The translations under genes were made by a program, and so were the position numbers. The notes under the pieces were generated by a model, which saw only the letters and a list, made by a program, of their open reading frames with translations, searched no databases and was not told the origin of the DNA. Shown piece by piece: positions 27,855 through 40,199 of a stretch of DNA of 64,000 bases; the stretch's first letter is position 1; each line of letters opens with the position of its first letter. Source of the DNA: Cryptomeria japonica (Eukaryota; Streptophyta; Pinopsida; Cupressales; Cupressaceae); the NCBI RefSeq assembly GCF_030272615.1, contig NC_081415.1:603035644-603099643 (forward strand), read 5' to 3'.

Positions 27855-30250
27855 TCAATGAGTTGTAACATTACATTTAGAGGTAGGTTCAGAAGAAGAT
27901 CCAATTCCTTTTAGGACAACCTTAGGTCTTTGGGTCAAATTTTTAGGTGTTTTGTCCTTTATGATAATGGTAGAGACATAATTTTCAATCAAAATGTGAT
28001 TAACAGTTGAATCATAGTTATAGGATGCTCTGGTATAGTTGGTTTGCTCATCTGTGGCTTTGGATTTTCCCTTGTCATATTTTGGGAATGGTTCTTTAAA
28101 GATCTCATGTTCTTGATGGGATGAATGTCCTTGAATTTCAATGTCACCTCTATCAATAATACCTTTTATGATTTTCTTTAGCCGATGACAATTTCCTTTT
28201 TTATGTTCCTTGCTCTTTTGATATTCATAGTACTCATCATCATTCCACCAATTTGGTTTGACCTTTGGTTCGTATGGAAGATTTTCAAGAATTGTTATTA
28301 TTTTGTTTGCTACTCGCTTCTTGAAAGCTAACTCAAGTGGTTCTCCCAATGGGGTGTATTTCCTTTATTGTTTCAACATTCACTTGGTTGTTTTTAGAAC
28401 TTGATCTAGAAAGAATGATTTTGGGTTGCACTATATTAGCATCAACAACACCATCATTGACTGTGTTTCTATTCTTGTTCCAAAATCTTGGCTTGTCTTT
28501 TCCTTTAAAGTCCGCTTTGTTTTCTTTGAATATCTTAATTACTCCTTGTTCAATTAGGACCTTCTATGTTGCTAAGCCTTTTTCAATCACATCCTTGAAA
28601 ATGGACAAGCAAGCTTTCCTTAGATCATAACCAATTTCTCTATGGACATTCTATGTGAACATCTCTACCATTTGTTTTTGTGGAATTTGACAAGAGCACC
28701 TACTGGATAAATTCCTCCATATTTGTAAGAATGATGAAATTGACTCCCCATCCTTTTGCTTGGTGTTGCACAAAGTGGTGATTGATATGTCTGTCTCTAT
28801 GTTGGATGAGAAATGTTGGATAAAACCTTCTGCTAGATCACCCTAAGACTTAATTCCAGGTGGAATTTGGGAGCACCATTCCATAGCTTGATCACCTAAG
28901 CTTTGTGGGAATAGTCTCATCAAGTACGTTTCTTCTGATGCTACCTCAATGTAAGCTGTGAAAAATTGTCTTATATGTGCCTTAGGGTCTCCTTTGCCTC
29001 TATACTTATCAAACTTAGGTGTCACACCATGTGTAGGAAAATGAGGCATTGGAATTATTTTGTCAAATGGATAGGGACATATGTCTCTCATTTTGTAAGA
29101 TGCCTTCAATGTATTTATGTCCTCCATTTTCTTTTGTAAGTCCTTAATTTGCTGCTCCAAATTGTTCTTAGTTGGAGATCGATTTCTTGGACCATATCAC
29201 ATGCCTGAGGCACCAGGTGGAGGAGGAGCGTGTTACATATATGGATGGTATTGATCATACACATGTGCATATGGAGGAGGTCTATAGTGATGTTGCATAT
29301 AGAGACCACTTGGTATAGATTCATGATGAGGATTGGAATATCTATTTTGTCCATGTATAACATACTCTACAGGCATGTCATGAGTTTGTTCTATTGTGTT
29401 GCCCTCAAATTTGATGCAGGGTTTCCTTGTGTCTAGATTTTGAGGATGCCTCTGGATATCCAATTTCTTTTACGGTTGGTCCTTAGCATTGGTATGTGAT
29501 TGAGTATATTTTTCTACATAAGACTTCCATAAAGGTTTGCATAGATGAGTATCATAGGCTTCACCATGTGTATGTGGGACCTCAAGTTTTTGAAAAAAGG
29601 ATGATGGTGATTTAGGCACAACATGTGGTCCTCTATTACCTCCAATATTAGGCCTCCTTTGATCCATGTTGAGTTGAGGTTCTTGAAAAGGTTGATGTTC
29701 CATTATTTGAGACATGTCAAAATCATGAGGAATATTGGCTCCACTTTGTGCCATTACTTGTAGAAAATATTGTCTATCTCTCCTCATTATTTCCTTAACC
29801 AATTGATTAAAATGAGGATCCATAATGGAGTCTTCCACTTCTACTAAATGTATGAAATTTTTTTCCATATAGTCATTGTGTGTTTAATCATTGTTCGTAT
29901 TATCTGTGTTCTCAACATTTTGAGTGTTTCTGTAAGTTTCCATGTCAGGTAATGTGGTATGATCTGAATTGAAGAAGATATCATTGTCACTCATAGGCAC
30001 TCATGTTTGCAGACTCTTGAGCCTCTTTAGCTTCTCTCCTAGATTTTTGGAATGGGTTTCAACCATGAACTAGGTCTTGACCAATATGTGTGAGACTAGA
30101 TGAAAATGGAAAGAGTATGGAAGACCAAGATTTTGGATGGAATGTAAATGAATCTAAGGTGTACATGCAATGTCCAAAGTGTAAGACCAAGTATGTATGT
30201 AGTAGAGTAGGTGTGGCTTCCAAAGAGATGATAGTTTCTCTTTGTAGACA
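27855..30250 (-). pseudogene. Gypsy gag (Tat/Ogre-like), broken
   Basis: Capsid-type gag read leftward from about 30250. It includes an N-terminal region (29470-29868, MDPHFNQLVKEIMRRDRQYF), a coiled-coil start and a capsid core at 28843-29160. Capsid-core motifs are TPKFDKYRGKGDPKAHIRQF, YLMRLFPQSLGDQAMEWCSQ and, past a stop near 28843, FSSNIETDISITTLCNTKQK. The C-terminal region at 27855-28349 carries YEYQKSKEHKKGNCHRLKKII, which replaces a zinc knuckle in this lineage. Capsid packages the element RNA in cytoplasmic particles. Several stops interrupt the frame. The upstream end meets an oppositely oriented LTR-like sequence at 30243. Confidence 0.8.
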
Positions 30251-30534
30251 CCCAAAAATGGTCAAACGCTTGCGAGGTCATACTTTAACATTTGTGCATT
30301 GCCTCATTTTAGGTTTTTGCGTCGCATTAACATTTCTCCTATGTCACGCACTTGGTCTTTATCATTTGCGAACATCGAGTCATTCTTCTACATTCTTCAA
30401 TCATCTCGTCCTCAAATTTGGTCTTGTCGACAACATTATCCAGTCATGATTTTGATCAATTTTATCCTATCGCATCAATGTGCGTATTCATTTGTCATCA
30501 TTTTGGACACCGTCAATCCTAATTAGGGTTTTGT

Positions 30535-30860
30535 CCTCTTATCAATCCTGTCAATCTTGCGATCGATTTGTCATCGATCGTTGTCCTCTTATCAATCTTG
30601 TTGATTTATCATCAATCCTTCAATCTTGTCATCATGCGATCAATTTGTCATCGATCGCTGTCATGTGCAATCTTGTCATTTTGCGATCAATTTGTCATCG
30701 ATCGTGGTCGTTTTCAATCTTGTCATCTTGCAATCTATTTTGTCATCGATTCTTGTCCTTTTGTCAATCTTGTCATTTTGCGACCGATTTGTCATCAATT
30801 GTTGTCTGTCTCAATTATGTCAATTTGGATCAATTTGTCATTGTTCCTCGTCAATTGGTG
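30535..30860. repeat. Minisatellite of CAATCTTGTCAT...GCGATCAATTTGTCATCGATCG units
   Basis: Imperfect units of about 45-60 bp recur, each with AATCTTGTCAT, GCGATC and TTTGTCATCGAT words. They are open in several frames only because of the repeat, so no protein is inferred. Confidence 0.8.
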
Positions 30861-31219
30861 CATTTCTCAATTAAATCGTTTATCGCATTGGTCATTTATC
30901 AATTCAAAATCATGATCGACATTAATTATCTTCAATCAGGACCTAATTGTCATCCTCGCATTGCTAATTCACCTTCTAGGGTTTCATGATTTAATCATTT
31001 AACCTTGTGCGTCATTTCTTCCTTTAGGATTAATAAATTACTTATTTATCCTAAGTTTTCTCATTACAATTAAATATTCATTTAATTGGCTAATTATTCC
31101 TCTTTGTGAGTGAATTAATTAATAAATGAAAAATTATTGATTAATTCACTAATTCTCTAATTTCCTAATTTCTTAATTCTTAAATTCAATTTCCTCCTAT
31201 TTCTTTCCTAAATTTGTGG

Positions 31220-31395
31220 CAATGACATAGAAATTTGTCATAGAATTTGTCATAAATTGTCATGAATTCTTGACATAGAAATTTGTCATAGAATTTTTCA
31301 TAAAATGTCATAAAATGTCATAAATTCTTGACATAGAAATTTGTCATGAATTGTCATAAGCCTTGCATAGCAATTTGTCATAGATATGTCATAAT
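31220..31395. repeat. Minisatellite of AATTTGTCATAG units
   Basis: Short units based on (A)AATTTGTCATAGA and AATTGTCATGAATTCTTGACATAG repeat about ten times with small variations. Confidence 0.85.
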
Positions 31396-31680
31396 TTTGC
31401 TATTATTGATTTGAATTTCTATTTGAATCTCTTTCATGCTAATTTGCTCATTTATCCAATTCTTCTATAAATTGGATGATTTTCAATCAAACCTAATCCG
31501 AATCCTTAATCAAACTACCGAACTTACGCTTCTAGTACTCTTGAGCTTTTCATCAATCTTGCTTTCAATTATGTGTGCACTTGTAGGTGAGATCCACAAA
31601 CCCATTGAAGAGGAAAGAACAACAATGGAGCCGCATGGAAGGAGTATTCAATTCTACATCTGGTTTGCATAATTTTCATT

Positions 31681-33989
31681 TTGAATGCTTTGTTTTCATA
31701 CCTCTATTGAGTGTGCTTAGAATTAGGTTCATTTGCAATGAATAATCTTATGATTGAGTTATCATGTCTTGTGTTTTGATTGATCTACTTATTTTGATGA
31801 TTCCTAATTCCTATGCTACACTCTTGATGAGGTAAGTTGACCTTGACTCTTAGTAAGACCAAATGAGACCCAAAGGTGATAGACCTTAATGAGGGACCAC
31901 TTAGAAAAATGATGTTGTAAGTAGTGTGTTGACAAAGTAAGATGAGGACAAGCAAGTGACCTTTTGACTCAAGTTTAGACAAATGTGAATATAATGCAAG
32001 GTCTAAAAAAATGATGAACTATGTGAGACCTAGGAATAGGCTAAATGCTAGATGAAAACCTAGAGAAATAACCTAGGAATCTCAATAAGTCTGAAACTGA
32101 CTGCTCTTGTTTGTTGGACTGTAAGTGTTTTTCAATTATGAACACAAACCTGCCTGTATACTTCACAGATGCGATTAAAGGACACATATGTGTTTAAACA
32201 CTGCACAAATGCGTTTCTGAGATATTGTAAATGAAATCTTGCTTGTGATAACACATAAGCATTTTTATCCTGCATAGATGCAGCTAAATGACATAGACGT
32301 TGTTGAATACTGCACAAACGCGTTTCCAAAAACTAAGTGCAATTTTTCCAATTTTGTAAAGTTGTTGTTGTGACCAAATCTGAATTTTTGACTATTTTTT
32401 CATGACAAGAGGACACAATATTGATGAGGACTCAATGTCTGCAAGTGTTTGGACCCAGAATGACTCAAAAGAAAGTGTGTTGTTTGATGTAAAAATGTTT
32501 TGCATACACTTGAAGACACAAAAGACACAATGTTTTGATGTTTGATCTTGAATGTTTGAATGTTCAAAAGAAGACAAGCATAAATCTTATGGTTGGCCAT
32601 GACAATAGCTGTTGATACCACATGAGGTTTCCCTTGAGGCTACGCTATTCAAAGCAGATACTTAGATGCTTGACCCCACTGGCTCCACCCTCGGCACTCA
32701 CTTCTCCAGGTAGCCAAGCATCAGTCCCCACAAAAACTCCCCGTGGAAAACTTTGTATCACTACTAAGAACCGTATGTGTGTGGGCCACTCCAGAGGTCC
32801 GACTTCCTGCCCTGACAACTAGAAGGATTTTGGATTTCTAAAACAAAAAGGTGCTGGTAAGGGAATCCTCTTGTGTAGCCATACATGTGGTACTTTCAGC
32901 TCTATAAATACAGAAGGCTCCCAGCCGGTAGGGGTTACACCCTACAACTGATAAATTTTTTTTATCAAATGGGTTAATGGGGAGACATAGTGTCAGTATG
33001 AACTAATCAGCACATGTTACCCATGGCTTTCACCATGGATACAATTATTTATAGTGGTTCAAAAGAGGTGGGTTTTCCTCACTACCACTTGGGTTGTTCT
33101 CTCCTCACTAGTAGTCCTAATGACCACATGGGGAGACAGACCCTCTAGAGATTAAACAAATAGAGCCTATTGCTCAAGACACAAAAGACACTTGTTCAAT
33201 TTTAGTGCACCAATTGAAGTGTTTTGTAATCTGCAACAAAGATTTGTTAGTAGTTTTGCAAAAATACTCCTCCTGCAAGGACACAAGTTAGGTAAATTTT
33301 AGATCCAAAAGATTGTGAAAAAGGGGCCTTCGACAAGACGTGTTGCTTCAAGGACAAGCTGCACCAATTTGCTAGCTAGATCACAAGATGTTAGCTTGAA
33401 ATAAACCAAATCTCAAATCCAAATGACGAATAAAGCCATGAAATTTGAAACAAAACTGAAAATTGCAAAAAAATCTGAAACATAGATGTGATTTAACCTA
33501 ACATGGATGTGGTTAAAGATAACAGACATGCCTAAAACCCCCACAGACACACCTAGGTAACACAAACACAATCTGAGAACACAGATGCGGTCAAAAGATT
33601 CCCAAATGTGACCCTACAATCTATAGAAAAAAGTAAAATAATGTCGAATGTAGAAACAATTATAGAGGTCATAGATGCGACAGAAAATAAAAAATGTGGT
33701 TCTGATATGCACAGATGGGAAAATGCTGAAATGTTGTTGAAAATGTTAGATCTGCAATTTCAAAAACATAAAATTTGCAACAAAGATGTTAAATGCAAAA
33801 GGGACAAGAGTCCCACCGGATGTGCCAAAATATTTATGGTAAAAATGGAAACAACAACATTGAAAGACTTAATGAATTCAACCACAAAATCCTAGCCTAA
33901 CAACAACAAAGATCCACCATAATATATGAAGATTAGCTAAGATAATGTGAATCAAATGAAAGCACAAAGATTATACCATCACATGTCCA
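31681..33989. other. Unclassified; no gene; scattered (A/C)ACA(G/A)ATGCG words
   Basis: The stretches 32140-32330 and 33470-33720 contain recurring ACAGATGCG, ACAAATGCG and ATAGATG(C/T)G words. The part at 32620-33180 is more GC-rich and contains TATAAATA near 32905 and a TTTATC...GATAAA short inverted repeat at 32950. No coding domain was seen. Confidence 0.4.
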
Positions 33990-34538
33990 ATAGGGTTTGG
34001 ATATCCATTGATCTTTCTTGATATATTTGCTCTCAGATTTTATGTGTGTACAAGAGCTCAACAAAGAACGAAAATGTGGTTGATAGCTTGATCTCATATG
34101 AAAGTTTGAAGGATTGATTAGCTAATTAGGGTTTATAATGAAGGAAGCATCTCCTTATATAGAAGACACTATAAGAAATAGAGGGATAATATTGAGAGGT
34201 GTAAAAGATGAATGGTTGGCTAGGTAGTGTAGGAATTAAGAGATGAATGACATGTGTCATGGGTAGAAAAGGCTAATGAATTAATTAAATAAATAAAGAT
34301 TTGTTTTATTAATAGAAGAAGTGGGATCAATTAAATAAATAAAATATTTATTTAATTTAGAAAAAGGATAATTTAAATAAATAAAAGTATTTATTTAAAT
34401 GAGAAATAAGGCTAGAAGAGGATAAATGGATGAATTAAATAAATATAGATTTATTCAATTAATAGAAGAATTTAGGCTAAAATAATTAAATAAATAAAAT
34501 ATTTATTTAATTGGATAATACAATTTTAGGTGTCTACA
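33990..34538 (-). repeat. LTR-like segment, - orientation (start TGTAGACACCTAAAATTG)
   Basis: Read on the minus strand it begins TGTAGACACC at 34538, passes AT-rich TTTATTTAATT repeats and reaches a TATA box (TCTATATAAGGAG, about 34150-34163). It then enters transcribed-looking sequence. The far edge is not defined. It lies upstream of, and in the same sense as, the gypsy gag at 27855-30250, so it could be that element's 5' LTR. The large distance and intervening sequence leave this open. It directly abuts broken copia integrase at 34539. Confidence 0.55.
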
Positions 34539-35472
34539 GTTTGATTGCTCAAATTGATGAAAGTTAGTTGTGGCATAGGAGAATGTGTCATGTTAATTTT
34601 GATTCAATGATTAAGATCAGTTCTAATCAATTTGTTAGAGATTTGCCTAAAATTATGAAGCCTGCTAATCTGGTATGTAAGGAATGTAAAATGGGTAAGC
34701 AAACAAGAATTTCTTTCTAGACTAAGCAATATTCATCTTATGGATTGCTAGATCTTCTGCATACTGACCTATGTGGACCTACAAGTATAAGAAGTGTGCA
34801 GGGTGACAAATATTTCATGTTATTGATTGATGATTATTCCACAATGATATGGGTTGCCTTTTTGAGGAAAAAATCATAAGCATTGGACAAATTCAAGATA
34901 TTCAAAGCAAAGGTTGAGACTGAGACATGACTGAAGGTAAAATTTATGAGATCTGATAGAGGAGGAGAATTTTGTTCTAGTGAGTTTGATTCATTCTATG
35001 AGAAGCATCGAATTAGAAGACAATGATATGCTCCTAGAACCCCATAGCATAATGGATTTGTTGAAAGGAAAAATATAACTATCTTGGATGCTACAAGGAC
35101 TATGTTGATTGAAGGGAATGTTCCCAAGATCTACTAGAGAGAAGCTGATATAAATGTTTTTTACACATTCAACTAAGTATATATAAAAGGTGATGCCAAT
35201 AAGACTCCTTATGAGCTATGGTTTGGTCATGTTCCTACCATGAGATATTTTAGAATTTTTGAAAGAAAGTGTTATATCAAGAGAGATGAGGATATAGGAA
35301 AATTTGATGCAAGAAGTGATGAAGGAATTTTCTAGGGATATTCAACATAGAGAAAATCCTATCGGTACTACAATAAGAGACTAAGAAAGATAGTGTAAAG
35401 TACAAATGTGAAAGTTGATAAGAATTATGGAAAAGAGATTGGAGCATGCAGATATGATGATGATCAAAATTC
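34539..35472 (+). pseudogene. Ty1/copia integrase region, left part of split element
   Basis: Integrase inserts element DNA into the host chromosome. The pre-integrase zinc finger is visible (LWHRRMCHVNF, then VCKECKMGKQTR, 34560-34710). The core has LLHTDLCGPT (34757-34785), RSDRGGEF (34950-34975) and, past a stop, HNGFVERKN (35047-35075), so the three acidic residues D, D and E can be placed. Further right is the integrase C-terminal part (GDANKTPYELWFG, 35192-35230). At least eight stops are present. Gag and protease are missing on the left, where a minus LTR abuts. The element resumes at 45330 beyond the Tekay insertion, with 35214-35472 repeated there. Confidence 0.85.
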
Positions 35473-36643
35473 TGTATCCTTCACCTGTGGTTTGTCACGA
35501 TTAGTTATGGCTATCTGTTTCGCCATAGAGTTCTTGTAGAGAGACCTTTCCTGTTAGTGTCCTATGAGAGAGAGTGGCTTTTGAGTGGGAGGCATGCCCG
35601 AAGTGGATGATAGGATAACTCATTGAAAGTTAGTTAAAAAGTGATAACCTTATAATATATTGGGGGGCGAGTGAAATAAATATTAATTAAGATAATGTAC
35701 CTCGTACATAGGTGTAGTGCTTGTATAGGGCTCATAAATTTATGAGAAGGCCTAGAATGGCAAACTTACCACTTTATCTTCACGAAAGGATTGGTAGGGT
35801 TCGCATGAGACTTAGTTGGAGTTGGAAGTCAAGAGAAGTTACTAGGATAGAGAGTCGGGACCTAGGAGGCCTACCATGGTAACCATCAAGCTATGCAATG
35901 ACACTCTCTCCTTAGAGTTGCTAGTGTTTGTGAGTTGAGTCACATGGATGTTTGTGTATTCTTGTAGTTCTTTCGTACTTGTCTTATTTTGCTTGCTTCA
36001 GGGTTTTCTACTATTTCCTATCACGGTGGGGTGGTTCCATTTCGGGATCACATGGTTGGGTGGTAGTGGCACTTCCCATCGGATGTTCTGGATTGTATCT
36101 TTAGGTGAGGAGAGGCTTCGCTGGTGTTTCTTGGTTCGTGGTTCATGTACCAACTCTTGTTCATGATCATTGTTCAGTTGAGACCTTGTGGTCATTGTAT
36201 CATACTTTTATGTACCCTTGATATTGTAACTTTGGATTCTGTGGTATTTTTCGAAGCCATGTATTTATGGATATTGTAATATTATGTCAGTGGAATGTAT
36301 GTTAATTCAGTTGCTTTGACCTTATGTATAAATGATTCATGAAAAAATGAATGCATTGGTATACTTGAATCTGTCATTATGGAATTTAGATGTATGTGTA
36401 GCTTTTTAACTTGAGCATTTAATTTACCTAATTAAATGGACAATTGGATTAACTGTGGTGTTAATATAATCTATGAATTAATCTTCACTGGTAACCCTTA
36501 GGAAATCATGTGTTAGTCTTCCGCTGTGTTATTAGATGTGCAATGGTTATAATTAATGCACTTAATCTTTAAAAAAAAATTATTTCACCCTTTAGTTTCC
36601 TAGTTGTGTTGTTTTCCTTTAGGGTTCCTTGCGGGGCATTACA
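35473..36643 (+). repeat. Tekay 5' LTR, truncated (right 1.17 kb only)
   Basis: Matches 44158-45329 over its whole length and ends GCATTACA just before the primer site. About 2.66 kb of the left part present in the 3' LTR is missing. The copies differ mostly by transitions. Confidence 0.9.
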
Positions 36644-36645
36644 TT

Positions 36646-36657
36646 TGGTATCAGAGC
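36646..36657 (+). promoter_or_regulatory. Tekay primer binding site (initiator Met tRNA)
   Basis: TGGTATCAGAGC two bases after the 5' LTR, complementary to the 3' end of initiator Met tRNA. Confidence 0.95.
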
Positions 36658-36791
36658 CCAATTTTCAACACTGGGTACTTTGGGTTTGTAGTGTGCCTTT
36701 TAGTTGACCATGTTGTTTAGGTCTTAATGTTTTTATCTTTCTTGTCTTATCCTTGTTGTAGATCTGAATTGTTTCTCTTTTATGGTACCAT

Positions 36792-38080
36792 GTCATGGCT
36801 AGGAAAGCTAGAGGAGGTGGTTTTACGGGTGGTCACAAAGAAGGAAAAGGTGGAGGATGGGGTCATGGTGCTAACCATCATAGTCCTTCACCACCACCCA
36901 CTCATGTGAGTGTTGAGCCAAAATAGTCTGTTCATTAGGAGTCAGAACAATCTATTCATCAGAATTCTCAACATGCAAGAGAGTAGGTTCCCAAAAGGGA
37001 AGAGCTGAGATAGATGTTTTAGGAGGTTCTAGCTAGGTTAGGCCAAAGGCTTGAGTTTGAGTAGCCTATTCATGCTCAAGTTGAGGAGCTACCTTAGCAA
37101 GTTCTAGAGGAGAGAGAGAGGGAGAGATCACCCAGGAGGAGGGAGATTCTAGTTGTCCAACATCCACCTTCCTTGGGTCACATAAAGGACTTGATGAGGT
37201 CCAATCCTCCTTACTTTGATAGTATGGGTACCGGTCTCGAGGAAGAGACCTAGCTCATCAGTTTGGGCCCATTTTTTGCTATGTTTCCATACAGTAGCAA
37301 CACCAAGGTGAGATGTGCTATTATGCATCTCAATAATTTTGCTTCAATCTGGTGGAGATTAGAGGAGGAGAAGATCGGTGTATGCATTAGCACCGTAACA
37401 TGGGAGCTATTTCAGGAGAGATTCAGGGCACAATTTCTCTCACCCCAGTGGAGGCAGACTCAAGCAGATGAGCTCTACACCTTACGTCGGTATGGGATGA
37501 GAGTAGACCTATATGAGCATAGGTTCTATGAGCTCAAATAGTATGCCAAAATTGGTAATGATGAGGTTATGCTTGTTCAACACTTCTTAAGAGGTTTGAA
37601 TGACCATATTAGTGGGGGAGTGAGGGTGTTTGAGCCACCTTTAGTTGAGATAACTATGGTGAAAGCCAGATTGGTTGAGCTGAACCTTAGCCGTGCACTT
37701 GGTGGTCAGACATGTGTACAGATAGGGAGTGCACCTTCTAGTGGGAATAGAGCTTGGGGAAATCAAACCTAGTCAGCTACACCATTTAGGACCCCTCAAG
37801 CACCTGCTAAGGGTGGACAATAGCAGCAAAAGCAACCATCGAAACCAAAATAGTTCTAGGGATAGCAAGGTGGCAACTCTCAATATAAGAAGAACAGGAA
37901 CTGGCAGAAGGGAAAACAGGGCCTATAGGGCAGTCCTCACAGAATGCATCTCACACCCCTAGTCAGGGAAGTTTCCAGTAATCTAGTGGGCCGATAGGTA
38001 ATAGAGGAGCTTGCTTCTCTTGTGGATAGTTTGGTCACAGAGCCGCACAGTGCCCTTAGTGTTTACACAATATAGGTAGT
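36792..38080 (+). pseudogene. Tekay gag, broken
   Basis: Capsid/nucleocapsid precursor. It starts near MARKARGGGFTGG (36792) and has a Gly/His/Pro-rich N-terminus and a capsid core at 37263-37700 (LNNFASIWWRLEE, ELFQERFRAQFLSPQWR and VMLVQHFLRGLNDHI). The CCHC zinc knuckle is CFSCG*FGHRAAQC (about 38008-38050), with a stop inside but C, C, H and C all kept. Multiple stops (for example 36923, 37538) disable it. Confidence 0.85.
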
Positions 38081-38107
38081 CAGAGGGTAGCAGTATTTGA
38101 ACCTACA

Positions 38108-38479
38108 GTGGGAGATGCAGGGAGATCCCATAGAGTGTTTGTAGTGGTAGATGACTGCCAAGCTGATCATCATGGTACAATTATTGACACAGCAGGTATG
38201 TTGCATGGAATCCCTATCTCTGTACTTTTTGATTTCGATGCTTCAGATTCTTTCATTTCTTCATCCATTGTGGAGTGGTGCGGACTTGCATCTACTAAGC
38301 AGATGGATAGGTGGCAAGTAGACTTGGCTATAGGTGTCTGTATTTCGGTAGATTCTTTAATTCCTTGTTGTAAGTTGGACCTAGGAACCATAGTTACCTT
38401 AGTTGACCTTCGAGTTATTCCTTTGGGTTCTTATGAGGTTGTGTTGGGATGGATTGGCTATCATCTCAAGTTCTCATGA
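38108..38479 (+). pseudogene. Tekay aspartic protease, active site altered
   Basis: The retropepsin fold region runs from MGDAGRS to GWIGYHLKF. The expected active-site triad D-S/T-G reads D-F-D in LFDFDASDSFIS (38226-38262), so the enzyme would be inactive even if expressed. The downstream hydrophobic region (VIPLGSYEVVLGW) keeps the family pattern. Confidence 0.8.
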
Positions 38480-38629
38480 GGATTGTCGCAAGAAGACAGT
38501 GGAGTGTTTAGATGACCTTGGTAGAGAAGTGGAGATTGTTGGAGTTCAGAGGCCAATATCCCTACGTATGATCTCTGCTATGAAACTTAAGTGGTGCAAG
38601 CATAGAGGGTGTTAGCATTTTGCAGTTAC

Positions 38630-40020
38630 TCTTGAGGAATTGGATGAGTCAGAGAGTCAAGAAATCACTCTTGATAGTCACCCTATTCTTAGGGAGTATG
38701 TTGATGTGTTTCCATTAGATATTCCTGGTATGCCTCCAAAGCGAGACATAGACTTTCATGTCAGTTTGGTTCTTGGTGCAGAACCTATTTTGAGAGCTCC
38801 ATATCAGATGACTACTTAGGAGTTGAGTGAGTTGAAGTTGCATATAGAAAAATTTTTGGCCAAGGGATTCATTCGTCCTAGTGTTTCCCCTTGGGGTGTC
38901 CCTGTTATCTTTGTTAAGAAGAAAGATGGTTCTCTTCGGTTATGCATTGAATACCGATAGCTAAATAAGGTAACCATCCAGAATAGATATCCATTCCCTC
39001 GTATAGATGACCTTTTTTGATCAGGTTAAGAGAGCCAAGGTGTTCTCTAAGATTGACTTGAAGTCTGGATACCATCAATTGTGCATTCAAGATGCAGATA
39101 TTCATAAGACAACATTTCATACTCGTTATGGTCACTATGAGTTCACAGTGGTGTCATTTGGGTTGACAAATGTGCCTTTAGTTTTCATGAGCTTAATGAC
39201 TGGGATTTTTTCGCACCTACCTTGATCGTTTTGTCATTGTATTCTTGGATGACATTCTGATTAATTCTAGATCTATGGAAGAGCATTAGGGTCACTTACG
39301 TCAGGTATTGCAGTGCTTGAAGGAGAATCAACTTTATGCCAATTTGGTGAAGTGTGACTTCTTCTCGACTGAGGTGAACTATCTTGGTCATGTGGTTTTG
39401 GGAGAAGGTATATCCATGGATCCTTCAAGGATCGAAGCCATTTTTGATTGGCTAGAACCGACCAACATTTTAGAAATTAGGAATTTTATGGGTTTGGCCG
39501 GATATTACCGTCGCTTTGATGAAGGCTTTTCCTGAATAGGACACCCGATTACTTCTCTTCAAAGAAAAGGGAAGAAGTTTGTTTGGTCAGAATAGTGTGA
39601 GACAACTTTTAGGACCTTGAAGGAACTCCTAGTCAGTGCTCAATTTTTGGCAGTTCCTGATCCATCTAGAGATTTTATGGTATGCACATATGCCACTTTG
39701 GAAGGTATAGGTGCAGTGCTTATGCAAGATAGACGTGTGGTTGCTTATGAGTCTCACAATATCAAGAACAATCAATTGAACTATCCATTTCATGATTTAG
39801 AGTTGGTAGATGTAGTTCATGCTTTGGTTAGATGGTGGCATTTCCTGTTAGGGTGTCGATTTGAGCTATATAGTGATCACCGCAGTCTACAGCATATATT
39901 CATGCAGCCAAACTTGAATGCACGATAGTGGAGATGGATGGAATTCTTCAACGAGTATGATTTTGAGGTTCATGATATTTAGGGGAAAGAGAACATAGTG
40001 GTAGATTCTTTGAGTCGTAG
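38630..40020 (+). pseudogene. Tekay reverse transcriptase and RNase H, broken
   Basis: Reverse transcriptase motifs run in order: [25 protein letters not shown] (38856-38930), LCIEYR (38942), [13 protein letters not shown] (39042-39080), FGLTNVP, and the catalytic block FVIVFLDDIL (39228-39260, the xxDD box kept). LYANLVKCDF, LGHVVLGEGI and IRNFMGLAGYYRRF follow (to 39517). The RNase H part has YATLEGIGAVLMQD and YPFHDLELVDVVHALVRWWHFLLG, then ELYSDHRSLQHIF (39685-39905), ending near KENIVVDSLSRR. Frameshifts near 39010, 39215 and 39520 and several stops break it. Confidence 0.9.
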
Positions 40021-40199
40021 GCAACATGAAGTTTCAACATTGTCCCTTGGAGTAGACTTGAGAGAGAGAATTCTAGGAGTTCTTCCTCAGGATACTTGGT
40101 ATTAGGATATTAGAGTGTTGATAGGTTCTGGAAGGCCTTTAGAGGGTAGATTTTCTGGATATAACCTTGAGGCAGATGAACTTCTTCGTCATCATGGAT

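Larger units (their letters stand above)
30243..31680 (+). repeat. LTR-like segment, + orientation, with internal minisatellites
   Basis: Starts TGTAGACACCCAAAAATGG, a common gypsy LTR start. It contains two tandem arrays (30535-30860 and 31220-31395) and a TATA box TTCTATAAATTG at 31466 in the same context as that at 26031. The right edge is uncertain and no primer site was found. It may be a solo LTR. Confidence 0.5.

Noticed and set aside
30480-30989. Overlapping + frames of 80-170 codons
   Set aside because: They are open only because of the CAATCTTGTCAT minisatellite; three frames are open at once.
32606-32622. Possible primer binding site TGGTATCAACAGC on the minus strand
   Set aside because: Resembles the initiator Met site but deviates after TGGTATCA, and no LTR edge could be shown beside it.
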